Assembly: GCA_017303395.1 (NCBI GenBank)
Contig: JAFLBN010000027.1
Location: 1 to 36,160 of the forward strand
DNA length: 36,160 nt
Source: Chitinophagales bacterium
GTDB taxonomy: Bacteria > Bacteroidota > Bacteroidia > Chitinophagales > Chitinophagaceae
Direction: 5' to 3'
The translations under genes and the position numbers were made by a program. The notes beneath the pieces are model-generated. The model was not told where the DNA came from. It ran no database searches and worked only from the letters and a program-made list of their open reading frames with translations. Positions 7,676-16,874 of the stretch are shown piece after piece. Each line of letters begins with the position of its first letter. The first letter of the stretch is position 1.

Positions 7676-10600
7676 GTGTTCAGGAAATATCCATACTGGG
7701 GTTGGCTGATAGCAGGCGTTGTGCTGTGGAGCATTGCCATACTACGCTATCACAATCATAGCAGGCAGATAGCACCTGCGGGTATGGCCAAGACCATAGA
7801 AGAGGATATACAAACTAAAGAAAAGCTATTCAACCAACTGCTGAAAGATGTTGACCTTGTAGAAAGAATCTTTAAGGACTCTCTTACAGATAATGATGTA
7901 GAGAAACTTAGCAAACAACCCTATTATCTCTACGCTTACAAAAACGGCACACTCAGCTATTGGAATACCAACAAGATACTGGCAGACTGTATTGAGAACA
8001 AGCCGACTTTCAAGGAGCAACTACTATTCAACGAAAAAGGCGTATTCATAACCAGATGCTTCTGGATAAAGAACAAAGCAAGACACCTTACGGCTTTGTT
8101 CCCTGTCATGTTTCAATACCCTTTTGAAAATAAATACCTGGCAAACGAATTTGCTGCGGGTAGTTATATCCCTGCTAATACACGTATACACAGCACTGCG
8201 GTAAAGGGTGGCTACAGCGTAAAAAACACTGAAGGTGAAACATTGTTTTACGTAAAGTTCAATCCTAATGCGCTGCCTGAGTGGATACCTGACTTACCAA
8301 TGCTTGCATTGCTGATAGCTGCACTGCTTACTACCATTGCATGGCTGCAACTTATCAGCATCAATGTATCACGCAGGCGGTCTAATATATTGGGCATTGT
8401 AATAACCATTGTACTAATAGCAGGTGTACGCTTGCTTACCTATATATATGGTATGCCGTTCAATCTGTCGAGCATGCCTATCTTCTCTCCGCTTGTATAT
8501 GCTACCAGTACATTGCACCCGTCTATGGGTGCGTTATTGCTGAATGCGCTATGCTTCTTATGGATAATAGCCTATATCATCGGCAATATATCTGTTGAAG
8601 ACATAGAATTTTCTAAGCTGCATAAAAATATACGTTATCCGCTGGCGGTATTGCTGAGCCTTGTTATCATCACATTCGCGTTCACGTTTATCAATATGAT
8701 AAACAGCCTTGTGGTAGACTCGGCAGTATCATTCGACGTAAGCCATTTTTACAGCATCAATAAGTTTACCATCTATGCACTGATAACAATCGGCATCATC
8801 ACCATCAGTTGTTGTTTGCTGATATACTTCCTTAACCTGATTTTTACCAAGCTGATATCTAACCAGCGAATAAAATACCTGCTGATTGCTGCAACAGGTA
8901 TTATAGTGATACTGCTGAGCGATGTAAGCCGTACAGGCAACCTCTCATACTTCCTACTGGGATGGTTGTTACTTTTCATAATACTGCTTGATGTAAAGAA
9001 GCTTGCCTATACCAACGACGTGCTTGCACCACACATGATATTCTGGGCATTCTTTGTTTGCGCATTTTGTACTGCAGTGCTGCAATACTTCAGCGATATA
9101 AAAGAAAAAACCAATCGCATCAACTATGCAGAGGTTGTGGCACAGCAACGCGACCACCCGCTGGAAGATTTTGTTTTCAACAGCATAGCACAAACACTGC
9201 AAAACGACCATACACTAAAAGCATTTATAGAAAACCCCGATAACGATGCACGCAGGCAACTGAATGAGCGTTTTGAAACATTGTACTTTGGTACACAGCT
9301 GAATAAATACCAAACCAAAGTATACATATACGATGCAAACGGAAATGACCTGTATAACAGCGATACACTAAGCTACACTGCCATACGCAGACAGCTTCGC
9401 AGAGCACAACCTACTACAGACAGCAACCTCTACTATAAAGAATACGCGCAGGACGGACATTACTACATAGGCATTGTGCCTATATACAATAGCGATAGCA
9501 ATAGCGTATCGTATTTGTATCTTGATCTTGCTATTAAGGAATCGACCGGTGAGTCTGTATATCCTGAACTGCTGCAACCACAGACACTAAAAACAACGTT
9601 GGATGGTGCAAATTATTCATACGCCATCTATGCCAACCACAGGCTGCTTACACAAACCAACGATTATACTTTCCCGATATTCTTCAACGAAAAAATAGAG
9701 AAGGACTACAAGTTTGTTACCAAAGATGATAACAGCGAACTGTGGTACAAAACAGACGATAACAAAGTAGTAATAGTAGTACATAACCAGAAAATATGGT
9801 TGGAAAGCATCACATTGTTTTCTTACTTGTTTGGCATACAGGTATTGGTAGCTATACTGATAGTGCTTTATAAATCGACTATCTCTTTTCTTGCAAAACC
9901 AAAACGCGGTTCAAGGCTTATTAACTTTACACTGCGCAGAAGGATACACTTCTCTATGCTCGGTATAGTGCTTGTATCTTTTCTGATAATAGGTGTAGTA
10001 ACCATCATATACTTCACGCTGCAATACAAACAAAACACGCGCAACAAACTGCTTGGTGTAATGCAGGCAGTAGAGCGCTCCGTAACACAAAGCCTGGATG
10101 CTGAAGGTGCATTGTCAAACCCGCGCAGTTTCAACCAGAGTACAAACACCGCAGCGTTCAAATACTTTATTACAGGGCTTGCCAATGCACAGAAGGTCGA
10201 CATTAATATCTACAACGCGAGCGGTATACTGAATGTAACGTCGCAAGATAATATATATGACCGTGCACTGATGGCACGGATCATGCGTCAGGATGCTTAC
10301 CATGAATTATGGAGCAATAAGAAATCGTTGCTGATGCAAGATGAAAACATCGGCAAGCTATCGCACCTTAGCTGCTACGTGCCTATTCGTGATGAGGCTG
10401 GTGCTACAATGGGTTATATCAACATACCTTATTTCTCTTCGCAAAAAGAATTGAGTTATCAGATATCCAATATCCTTGTTGCACTCATCAACCTGTATGC
10501 ATTCATCTTCCTGCTATCGGGTATGATAACGGTATTCATTACCAGATGGATAACACGCAGTTTTAACGTAGTGATAGAACGATTTGAAAAACTGAACCTG

Positions 10601-11392
10601 AGCGAAAACGAACTGATAGAATGGCCTTATGAAGATGAGATAGGACTACTGGTGCAGGAGTATAATAAGATGGTGAAGAAAGTGGAAGCCAACGCCATGC
10701 TGATGGCACGCAACGAGCGTGAAACCGCGTGGCGCGAAATGGCGAAGCAGGTAGCACATGAAATCAAAAACCCGCTGACACCCATGAAGCTGAACATTCA
10801 GTACCTGCAACAGGCATTGAAGAACAATTATGAAAATGTGCGCGAGTTGACTATAAAGGTTTCGGAATCGCTGATAGAACAGATAGATAACCTCTCTTAT
10901 ATAGCCAGCGAGTTTTCGAACTTTGCTAAAATGCCTGAGGCCGTTCCTGAAAACATAGAAGTGAATGAACTGATAGAACGTGTTGCAGAACTATACCTGA
11001 ATGAAAGTGAAGTAAAAGTAGAAACGCTGAAATCTGCTGAGACTATAAATGTATTTGCAGACCGTAGCCAACTGCTACGCGTACTTACCAACCTGATGCA
11101 AAATGCAGTGCAATCTATACCTGAAGGCAGAGAAGGACTTGTAAAAGTAAGTGTGGAAACACAAGGAGCAGATGTGCTCATTGCTATAGCCGATAATGGT
11201 ACGGGTATAGACAGTGAGATAGTAGATAAAATATTCCAGCCATACTTTACTACCAAAACATCGGGCACAGGCCTTGGCCTTGCTATGACGAGGAAGATTA
11301 TTGAATTCTGGAAAGGTAAAATCTGGTTTGATACTACTGAGGGAAAAGGTACTACCTTCTACATCCGCATGCCAATAACAGCGGAAGCGTAG
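7676..11392 (+). CDS. Giant NtrY-like membrane sensor histidine kinase
   Basis: 1238 residues from a GTG that touches the mazG stop. A membrane segment at 8-22 is followed by an extracytoplasmic region to about 205. Then come about eight hydrophobic helices (roughly 207-470), a second extracytoplasmic region (about 475-715), two helices, a third extracytoplasmic region (about 785-935) and a last helix. The cytoplasmic part has a HAMP-like linker, a HisKA domain with the phospho-acceptor His1028 in VAHEIKNPLTPMKLN, and an HATPase domain with N (LMQNAVQS), G1 (DNGTGI), F (FQPYFTTK) and G2 (GTGLGL) boxes. The HEIKNPLTP form is typical of NtrY. Known NtrY proteins are around 700-750 residues, so the sensory part is enlarged. 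No response regulator is adjacent; the one at 25360 is a candidate partner. Confidence 0.92.
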   Translation: MFRKYPYWGWLIAGVVLWSIAILRYHNHSRQIAPAGMAKTIEEDIQTKEKLFNQLLKDVDLVERIFKDSLTDNDVEKLSKQPYYLYAYKNGTLSYWNTNKILADCIENKPTFKEQLLFNEKGVFITRCFWIKNKARHLTALFPVMFQYPFENKYLANEFAAGSYIPANTRIHSTAVKGGYSVKNTEGETLFYVKFNPNALPEWIPDLPMLALLIAALLTTIAWLQLISINVSRRRSNILGIVITIVLIAGVRLLTYIYGMPFNLSSMPIFSPLVYATSTLHPSMGALLLNALCFLWIIAYIIGNISVEDIEFSKLHKNIRYPLAVLLSLVIITFAFTFINMINSLVVDSAVSFDVSHFYSINKFTIYALITIGIITISCCLLIYFLNLIFTKLISNQRIKYLLIAATGIIVILLSDVSRTGNLSYFLLGWLLLFIILLDVKKLAYTNDVLAPHMIFWAFFVCAFCTAVLQYFSDIKEKTNRINYAEVVAQQRDHPLEDFVFNSIAQTLQNDHTLKAFIENPDNDARRQLNERFETLYFGTQLNKYQTKVYIYDANGNDLYNSDTLSYTAIRRQLRRAQPTTDSNLYYKEYAQDGHYYIGIVPIYNSDSNSVSYLYLDLAIKESTGESVYPELLQPQTLKTTLDGANYSYAIYANHRLLTQTNDYTFPIFFNEKIEKDYKFVTKDDNSELWYKTDDNKVVIVVHNQKIWLESITLFSYLFGIQVLVAILIVLYKSTISFLAKPKRGSRLINFTLRRRIHFSMLGIVLVSFLIIGVVTIIYFTLQYKQNTRNKLLGVMQAVERSVTQSLDAEGALSNPRSFNQSTNTAAFKYFITGLANAQKVDINIYNASGILNVTSQDNIYDRALMARIMRQDAYHELWSNKKSLLMQDENIGKLSHLSCYVPIRDEAGATMGYINIPYFSSQKELSYQISNILVALINLYAFIFLLSGMITVFITRWITRSFNVVIERFEKLNLSENELIEWPYEDEIGLLVQEYNKMVKKVEANAMLMARNERETAWREMAKQVAHEIKNPLTPMKLNIQYLQQALKNNYENVRELTIKVSESLIEQIDNLSYIASEFSNFAKMPEAVPENIEVNELIERVAELYLNESEVKVETLKSAETINVFADRSQLLRVLTNLMQNAVQSIPEGREGLVKVSVETQGADVLIAIADNGTGIDSEIVDKIFQPYFTTKTSGTGLGLAMTRKIIEFWKGKIWFDTTEGKGTTFYIRMPITAEA

Positions 11393-11393
11393 G

Positions 11394-12407
11394 TTACCAC
11401 ACTTGCACTTCGCGCTCCAGTTCTATGCCGTATTTGTCGTGAACGGTTTTTACGATATTATCTGACAAGTCCCACACAGCGCCGCCTGTTGCAGTGCCAT
11501 AGTTTACCAATACAAGCGCCTGCTTTTCGTGCACACCAACATCGCCTGCGTGGAAGCCCTTCCAACCGCATTGTTCTATCAACCAGCCTGCAGGTACTTT
11601 TACAGTAGTTTCGTTAACTGGGTAGGATGGAATGGCAGGGAATGTTTCTTTCAGTGCATCGTATTGCTCTATAGGTATAGTAGGATTTTTGAAGAAGCTA
11701 CCCGCATTACCAATCTCTCGTGGATTAGGTAGTTTACTACTGCGGATGGCTATCACCGCATCTGCAATAGCTGCAATAGATATTTCCTGAATATCCATCT
11801 TCTGCAACTCCTGCTCTATAGCACCGTAAGATGTATTGAAGTTTGGTTTTTTATGGAGCCTGAATGTAACCGATGTAATAAACACTTTGTCCTTCAACTG
11901 GTGTTTGAAAATACTATCGCGATAACCGAATGCACACTCTGCATTCTGATACGGTACTTCCTGCTGCATTTCCCAATGCCATGCAGTTACATGGTCTATC
12001 ACTTCTTTTGCCTCTACACCATAGGCTCCAATATTTTGTATAGGTGCTGCGCCAACAGTACCGGGTATCAGTGCAAGATTCTCTACACCTGCCCAGTGGT
12101 TTGCAATGGCATACATCACAAAATCGTGCCATACCTCACCTGCTCCTACCTTCACCCACACATGGTCATCATCTTCTTTTTCTTTCTCTATGCCTTTTAT
12201 TTTGTTGTGTAGCAATATGCCATGCAGTGTATGCGTCAGCAATACATTGCTGCCGCCGCCCAATACAAAGCGCTTGGTAGGTAGCGCTGTGTTCTCCGCT
12301 ATTTCGCGGAGCTGTGCTGCATCCGTTATCTCTGTATAATAATCGGCATGCACATCCATGCCGAATGTATTAAAAGGCTTGAGTGAAATGTCTTGCAGTA
12401 TTTGCAT
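11394..12407 (-). CDS. murB: UDP-N-acetylenolpyruvoylglucosamine reductase MurB
   Basis: 337 residues. The FAD-binding PP-loop GGGSNVLL is at 50-57, IPGTVGAAPIQNIGAYG at 114-130, an active-site Arg163 in GYRDS, the proton-donor Ser237 in NAGSFFKNP, and a C-terminal acidic EREV. It reduces UDP-GlcNAc-enolpyruvate to UDP-MurNAc with NADPH, the second committed step of peptidoglycan precursor synthesis in the cytoplasm. The ATG at 12407 is chosen; the upstream GTG at 12413 is inside a promoter box. Its stop is one base from the stop of the convergent sensor kinase gene. The dipeptide epimerase gene lies 18 bases upstream on the same strand. Confidence 0.96.
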   Translation of the reverse strand: MQILQDISLKPFNTFGMDVHADYYTEITDAAQLREIAENTALPTKRFVLGGGSNVLLTHTLHGILLHNKIKGIEKEKEDDDHVWVKVGAGEVWHDFVMYAIANHWAGVENLALIPGTVGAAPIQNIGAYGVEAKEVIDHVTAWHWEMQQEVPYQNAECAFGYRDSIFKHQLKDKVFITSVTFRLHKKPNFNTSYGAIEQELQKMDIQEISIAAIADAVIAIRSSKLPNPREIGNAGSFFKNPTIPIEQYDALKETFPAIPSYPVNETTVKVPAGWLIEQCGWKGFHAGDVGVHEKQALVLVNYGTATGGAVWDLSDNIVKTVHDKYGIELEREVQVW

Positions 12408-12412
12408 CGTCA

Positions 12413-12420
12413 CAAAAATA
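12413..12420 (-). promoter_or_regulatory. Candidate -7 box giving a leaderless murB transcript
   Basis: Reads TATTTTTG on the minus strand, an exact TAnnTTTG match, only five bases before the murB ATG. Transcription would start at or next to the start codon. Confidence 0.4.
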
Positions 12421-12425
12421 GAATG

Positions 12426-13463
12426 CTAAACGGACTTCTTTTCAAATTTCTGCCCCAGGAAACGAACACCCAATCCCGGTGCATTGCTGATACGCATCAC
12501 CCCATTATCGTATTGCAGCCCTTCAGCCACATCTTCTTTCAGCAAGAGCGGACCATCGGCATCTATCTCGTCGAGCAGGGGCAGCAGGTGCGCCATGGCG
12601 GCACTGCCTATGGTGCTCTCGTTCATAGAACCCAACATTACCTTCATGCCCAGTTTACGGCCTTCGGTTATCATACGCAGCGCTGGTGTAATACCACCAC
12701 ATTTTGTAAGCTTTATGTTGATACCATCAAAAGCATCGGCACATTTGGCCACATCGCTCTCCTCTACGCAGCTTTCATCTGCAAACAGGGGCAGCGGGCT
12801 GATGGCCTTTAACTCTTTCATCGCATCCCATTCCGTTTTGGCAAGGGGCTGCTCTACCATATCTACGCCAAGCGCCTGCAAATCTGGCAATATGCGTTTA
12901 GTATCTTCAAAGCTGAAAGCCTCGTTGGCATCTACCCTGAAACGGGCATTACTTGTGGCTCGCAGCGCACGAACAAGATCTACATCATCGGGAGAGCGCA
13001 TCTTTATTTTATAGATAGGCCAGGGGTGTGCCTGTATTTTAGCAATCATATTTTCGGCAGTATCTATGCCCAGCGTGTAGTCTGTCAGCGGTGCCTTCCA
13101 TGGCAATCTCAGTAACTGATACAGTGGTTGTCGGCGCAGTTGCGCAAACAGGTCCCAACCTGCAATATCCAGTGCGGCAATCAGGAAGTTCTGCCCCGGC
13201 ATCAGGTGGTGCAGAAAATGCCAGAAGCGCTGCGGGTCTGTCAGCGCGTAGCGCTCAATTTCCCGACGGTTTTCCTCCAATGTGGCTGTCATGCTTTCTA
13301 CCGATACATTATAATAATGTATAGCGGGTGCTTCTCCATGTCCGCGTAGCTGCCCCAGCCCCAACTGCACCACCAATGTGGGTTGGTGCGTCTTGGTGCC
13401 TTTGTTGGTTGTAAAGGGGTATTGAAAAGCCAGCTCGAACGGATATGAACGCAATTGCAACAT
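12426..13463 (-). CDS. Dipeptide epimerase (L-Ala-D/L-Glu epimerase-like, enolase superfamily)
   Basis: 345 residues. Enolase-superfamily barrel residues are in place: Lys152/Lys154 (YKIKM), the metal ligands Asp178 (VDAN), Glu204 (VEQP) and Asp229 (ADES), and the opposite catalytic Lys251 in INIKLTKCGG. A DxD motif at 301-303 (DADG) matches the amino-group-binding pair of Ala-Glu epimerases. It would convert L-Ala-D-Glu from murein to L-Ala-L-Glu for reuse, which fits its position just upstream of murB. Exact dipeptide specificity cannot be read from sequence alone. It is divergent from the glycosyltransferase gene across 42 bases. Confidence 0.9.
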   Translation of the reverse strand: MLQLRSYPFELAFQYPFTTNKGTKTHQPTLVVQLGLGQLRGHGEAPAIHYYNVSVESMTATLEENRREIERYALTDPQRFWHFLHHLMPGQNFLIAALDIAGWDLFAQLRRQPLYQLLRLPWKAPLTDYTLGIDTAENMIAKIQAHPWPIYKIKMRSPDDVDLVRALRATSNARFRVDANEAFSFEDTKRILPDLQALGVDMVEQPLAKTEWDAMKELKAISPLPLFADESCVEESDVAKCADAFDGINIKLTKCGGITPALRMITEGRKLGMKVMLGSMNESTIGSAAMAHLLPLLDEIDADGPLLLKEDVAEGLQYDNGVMRISNAPGLGVRFLGQKFEKKSV

Positions 13464-13479
13464 TCGATAAAATTGCGAC

Positions 13480-13487
13480 TATTTTTG
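13480..13487 (+). promoter_or_regulatory. Candidate -7 box for the glycosyltransferase gene
   Basis: Reads TATTTTTG, an exact TAnnTTTG match, 18 bases before the ATG at 13506. A TTG lies 22 bases upstream (13455-13457), close to the expected -33 position. Confidence 0.5.
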
Positions 13488-13505
13488 CAGACAGAGAACA
13501 TTGTT

Positions 13506-15146
13506 ATGCCAAAGATTCCTAACTGGGTATTTGTACTGCTTGCCATATTGCACCTGAGTGCCTTTCGTGTAGATATGATGGATATTGATGCCACACAATA
13601 TGCCGAGATGAGCCGCGAGATGGCAGAGAGCGGCAGCTACCTGCAGCTCTACGACAGGGGCATTGACTATCTGGATAAACCACCGATGCTTTTCTGGGTG
13701 AGCTCGCTGAGTATGAAGGTATTTGGCTATAACAATTTTGGCTACAAGCTGCCATCTGTATTGTTTGCACTGTTGGCTATCTATGCAGTGTACCGACTGA
13801 CACGACTGCTGTATAACGATAACACCGCACGCATGGCCGCGCTGATACTGGGTGCATGCCAGGGTATGTATTTGATGACGAACGACGTACGTACTGATAC
13901 TATACTGATGAGCTGTGTGATAACCGCACTGTGGATGATAAAAGAAGCGGAGATACAACGCAGGTGGTATTGGGTGCTGGGCGGTACTGCGGCTATAGCT
14001 GCGGGTATGATGACCAAAGGGCCAATTGCGCTGATGGTGCCGATTTTCTGCTTTGGCAGTGAATGGGTATTGAAACGCAAATGGAAACAAATCTTCAGCC
14101 CTTACCATTTTGTAGATGCCGTGCTGATTGCCATCTTCCTGATACCGATGAGCATCGGGCTGTATCAGCAGTTTGATATGCACCCCGAGAAAACAGTGAA
14201 CGGATTGCAGAACGTAAGTGGTTTGCGATTCTTCTACTGGTCGCAGAGCTTTGGCAGGATAACAGGCGAAAGCCCATGGAATAATAATGCACCTTTCGAG
14301 TTTTTGTTTGTAGGTATGTTCTGGGCTTTCCTGCCATGGATGTTTTTGTTTGTGCCTGCATTGGTGATGCGACTGGTGGAGGTGGTGAAACAAAAATTCA
14401 AACTGCGTCCTGAGCAGGAGTTTATAACAACAGGCGGTTTTGTACTGGCGTATCTGGCGCTCGGTTCTTCCAAATACCAATTGCCGCACTACATATTTGT
14501 GGTATTTCCGCTGGCAGCTATTATGGTGGCAAAGCTGATTGCCGATTTTGCAGATGGTAAATATGCAGGATTGTATAGAGTCATGAAGCCTTTCCAGTGG
14601 GTCGCATCTGTGCTGATAATGATAGCATCGCTGCTGGCGTTAGTGATTGTGTTCCCTGTAGGCATTACAGGCATACTGGTGTGGATGCTGGCATTCAGCG
14701 TGTGGCTGTTTATTGCCATGCACAAAAGAATACAGGCTAAGATGTTTTGGGTGAGTGCGGCGGCTATTATGCTGGCAAATATTTTCATCACGCATCACTT
14801 TTACTACAACCTATTGAAGTATCAACTGGGCAGCAGCCTTGGTAGGTATATGAAGGCAAACAAGATGCAGGTAGATAACCTGACACTGCACCAAATAGAC
14901 CACCCGCTGAATGCACTGCATTTTTATGCAGACAGGTTGATAGCACTGGACAGTACAGGCACAGAACCGGGTAAATATGTATTGGCTTCTTACAACGGTA
15001 TAGAAGATATAAAAGCACAGCAACTACCTTACGACCTGCTACTGGAAGGAGCGTATTTTAAAGTAAGCGAACTGACCCCCGAATTCCTGAACCCTGCAAC
15101 AAGGCACAAGGCTACAGAGAAGTATTATTTTATAAGGATGAAATAG
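13506..15146 (+). CDS. GT39-family membrane glycosyltransferase (ArnT/PMT-like)
   Basis: 546 residues with an N-terminal helix and about ten or more further hydrophobic segments. The first extracytoplasmic loop carries the acidic catalytic motif MDIDATQYAEM (Asp26, Asp28), followed by a DKPPMLFW motif near 57-64 and TKGPIAL in a later loop, as in ArnT and related polyprenyl-phosphate-sugar transferases. It would move a sugar from a lipid-phosphate donor to an envelope lipid, glycan or protein; the acceptor cannot be predicted. The ATG at 13506 is preferred to a TTG at 13455, which would overlap the divergent gene and the promoter. The next gene starts one base after its stop. Confidence 0.87.
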   Translation: MPKIPNWVFVLLAILHLSAFRVDMMDIDATQYAEMSREMAESGSYLQLYDRGIDYLDKPPMLFWVSSLSMKVFGYNNFGYKLPSVLFALLAIYAVYRLTRLLYNDNTARMAALILGACQGMYLMTNDVRTDTILMSCVITALWMIKEAEIQRRWYWVLGGTAAIAAGMMTKGPIALMVPIFCFGSEWVLKRKWKQIFSPYHFVDAVLIAIFLIPMSIGLYQQFDMHPEKTVNGLQNVSGLRFFYWSQSFGRITGESPWNNNAPFEFLFVGMFWAFLPWMFLFVPALVMRLVEVVKQKFKLRPEQEFITTGGFVLAYLALGSSKYQLPHYIFVVFPLAAIMVAKLIADFADGKYAGLYRVMKPFQWVASVLIMIASLLALVIVFPVGITGILVWMLAFSVWLFIAMHKRIQAKMFWVSAAAIMLANIFITHHFYYNLLKYQLGSSLGRYMKANKMQVDNLTLHQIDHPLNALHFYADRLIALDSTGTEPGKYVLASYNGIEDIKAQQLPYDLLLEGAYFKVSELTPEFLNPATRHKATEKYYFIRMK

Positions 15147-15147
15147 G

Positions 15148-15552
15148 ATGAAAGCATTATTAGCAATAATATCACAATTGCCGGAAACGGTTAGTGAAGA
15201 AGCATTGGCAGATTATTTCCGTAAAGTAACAGCAAGCACACCTTCTGTTGCTGATAGGGAAATGGTTTCTTATATATTGTTTGAACTGGCCAACAAGCAA
15301 TGGCATAATTACGAGAAGCTGCAAGCGCCCTTGTTGGGCGAAGTGGATGCATTTGTAAGTAAACTACTACAAGGCGAAACATCGCTGAATGTGATACAGG
15401 ACTTATCCGGCGTAATAGGTATGCTGGGGCTTACACAGTCTTACGAAGTATTCCGCAACCTGATAACAACAGAACAAACGGAAGATGTGATGATGGAAAT
15501 TTTAGGAACCATCACAGAGTACGGCGATGATGTTTCTAATCCATACAAATAA
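15148..15552 (+). CDS. Small protein of unknown function downstream of the glycosyltransferase
   Basis: 134 residues, soluble, mostly helical in appearance, with no signal peptide, membrane segment or motif that I recognise. Its ATG comes one base after the glycosyltransferase stop (TAG-G-ATG), so it is almost certainly translated from the same mRNA. A strong terminator begins at its stop codon. Base composition matches the neighbours. The tight linkage suggests a job connected with the glycosyltransferase, but nothing in the sequence says what. Confidence 0.7.
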   Translation: MKALLAIISQLPETVSEEALADYFRKVTASTPSVADREMVSYILFELANKQWHNYEKLQAPLLGEVDAFVSKLLQGETSLNVIQDLSGVIGMLGLTQSYEVFRNLITTEQTEDVMMEILGTITEYGDDVSNPYK

Positions 15553-15583
15553 AAAGAGGAGGGTTATTCACCCTCCTCTTTTT
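15551..15583. terminator. Strong bidirectional hairpin terminator
   Basis: A perfect 13-bp stem (15551-15563 with 15571-15583) has a 7-base loop, five A on the left arm and five T on the right. It lies between convergent genes ending at 15552 and 15586. Confidence 0.92.
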
Positions 15584-15585
15584 AT

Positions 15586-16101
15586 TTAGTTATATTTTAT
15601 TCTTAATTCTTTCCACTCCTTCCAAAAAGCATTATATCCTTCCATTTCTTCCGTTGGGATTTCTTTGGGTTCGCTTCTGTTGTAAAAGGTTTCTACCTCA
15701 TCAACAAAATTCAGCACTTGCAATTTGTAGTCATCAAACCCAATTATTGCTTTTGTACCTTTTTCTGAAGTATGGCATACCTTTTTATCAAAATGTTCAA
15801 TAGTCCAATCAATACCATTAGGACAGCTAGATATTACTACTTCTCCATCTCTACCCAATAAAAAACTAAACCCGCAACAAGGAAGTAGTTGACCATAATA
15901 TCCCGGTCTATAGTTTCTATCAAGTGAACGTAACAAATACAGAGCTGTGCTGCTTAGTGTCCAGTTACCCTTTTGTTCATCAGACACTATCTCATCACCG
16001 ATTCTAAGAAAGACTTCGCCATGAGCGCACAAATCAATTTGTTCTTCTGTGTTTTCTAACCAATGTAATCTTAAAATCTTCAACTCAAATGCACTACCCA
16101 T
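15586..16101 (-). CDS. Hypothetical cytoplasmic protein
   Basis: 171 residues with no signal peptide or membrane segment. It has three cysteines in two short blocks (LLPCCGF and SSCPNG), many aromatic residues and an acidic C-terminal region. The overall look (a small acidic single-domain protein with a W-L-E-N and a GDEIVSD segment) recalls some immunity-type proteins of polymorphic toxin systems, but no toxin gene is near and I do not assign it. It is more AT-rich than its neighbours (about 33% GC in one 60-base line that I counted). It lies six bases after the lipocalin-like gene on the same strand, so it is probably in that operon. Confidence 0.65.
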   Translation of the reverse strand: MGSAFELKILRLHWLENTEEQIDLCAHGEVFLRIGDEIVSDEQKGNWTLSSTALYLLRSLDRNYRPGYYGQLLPCCGFSFLLGRDGEVVISSCPNGIDWTIEHFDKKVCHTSEKGTKAIIGFDDYKLQVLNFVDEVETFYNRSEPKEIPTEEMEGYNAFWKEWKELRIKYN

Positions 16102-16107
16102 AGTTAT

Positions 16108-16806
16108 CTATTTAAACTGACGGAAGTAGTAGGTAACTCCATCTTCTTCCATTATCAGTTCGTTGTCTGCGCATTTAATAACGGTAAACTGGCGTTTGTC
16201 TTTACCATCCAGATACACTATCTGGTTTACATAGGTTTCTACCATCCAAGAAGGCGCATTGTCTGCATCTTTCGTAGCAAAGAAAGCACCCCATTTGCCA
16301 TCCTTCTGAGACGGGTAGAAATCAACCATCTTCAGCTGGCGGCTATAGTCTATCGCATCTACCTTGTTGGCACTTGTGCGTTTATATACAGACCAGTGGC
16401 CCGCCATTTGCTGCACGGTCTTAACAGGTGCAAACACTTCCTGACGTTTTGCTTCCGGAGTATTGGCTACAGGTGTATAGCTTTCCATTTCGTAGACGCC
16501 ACCTTCGTCTTTCAGTATCATCTTATTGCCCTTGCGTTCTGCAACGGTGAAATAGCGCATACCCAAATCGAGCCCGTTTGCCTCCAGCTTGTAAGTGCCT
16601 TTGTAGATAAAGCCACCTGCTTTTTGCCACACATACTCATTGCCACCCGGCAGGAATTCTATTTTGATAGTGTCTTTGTAAGCAATTGCTTCGTTTTTCA
16701 TGGTTTTGCGCGACACTTCGCGCCAGTTGCCCGATAGTTTGTTTTTATCTCCTGCAAAAGAGAGTGCAGGCATAAAAAGACTTGCGAGGAATAGAAATTT
16801 TCTCAT
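16108..16806 (-). CDS. Exported two-domain lipocalin-like protein
   Basis: 232 residues from the ATG at 16806. Residues 1-19 (MRKFLFLASLFMPALSFAG) are a signal peptide. Two beta-rich halves follow, about 24-110 and 134-231. Each opens with a GNW/GHW motif after a short turn and ends with a Glu-Gly-Gly/Glu-Asp-Gly turn then VYEM/VTYYF, as expected for lipocalin-like domains in Bacteroidota secreted proteins. The fold call is inference; no ligand can be named. An in-frame TTG 10 codons upstream overlaps a promoter box and would spoil the signal peptide. It probably heads a two-gene leftward operon with the gene ending at 15586. Confidence 0.65.
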   Translation of the reverse strand: MRKFLFLASLFMPALSFAGDKNKLSGNWREVSRKTMKNEAIAYKDTIKIEFLPGGNEYVWQKAGGFIYKGTYKLEANGLDLGMRYFTVAERKGNKMILKDEGGVYEMESYTPVANTPEAKRQEVFAPVKTVQQMAGHWSVYKRTSANKVDAIDYSRQLKMVDFYPSQKDGKWGAFFATKDADNAPSWMVETYVNQIVYLDGKDKRQFTVIKCADNELIMEEDGVTYYFRQFK

Positions 16807-16833
16807 GACCTTTGTTTTAGCGTTTGGATAGTT

Positions 16834-16841
16834 CAAAAATA
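16834..16841 (-). promoter_or_regulatory. Candidate -7 box for the lipocalin-like gene
   Basis: Reads TATTTTTG on the minus strand, an exact TAnnTTTG match, 27 bases before the ATG. No good -33 element is seen. Confidence 0.4.
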
Positions 16842-16874
16842 TTCAAAAAATTGTAATCATTAGAATATCATACC

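Noticed and set aside
12411-12413. GTG as the start of murB
   Set aside because: It overlaps the promoter box and adds only two residues.
13455-13457. TTG as the start of the GT39 gene
   Set aside because: It lies inside the divergent epimerase gene and upstream of the promoter box; the ATG at 13506 starts the first membrane helix.
15586-16101. Immunity protein of a polymorphic toxin
   Set aside because: There is no toxin gene or secretion-linked repeat protein nearby, and no family match that I can defend.
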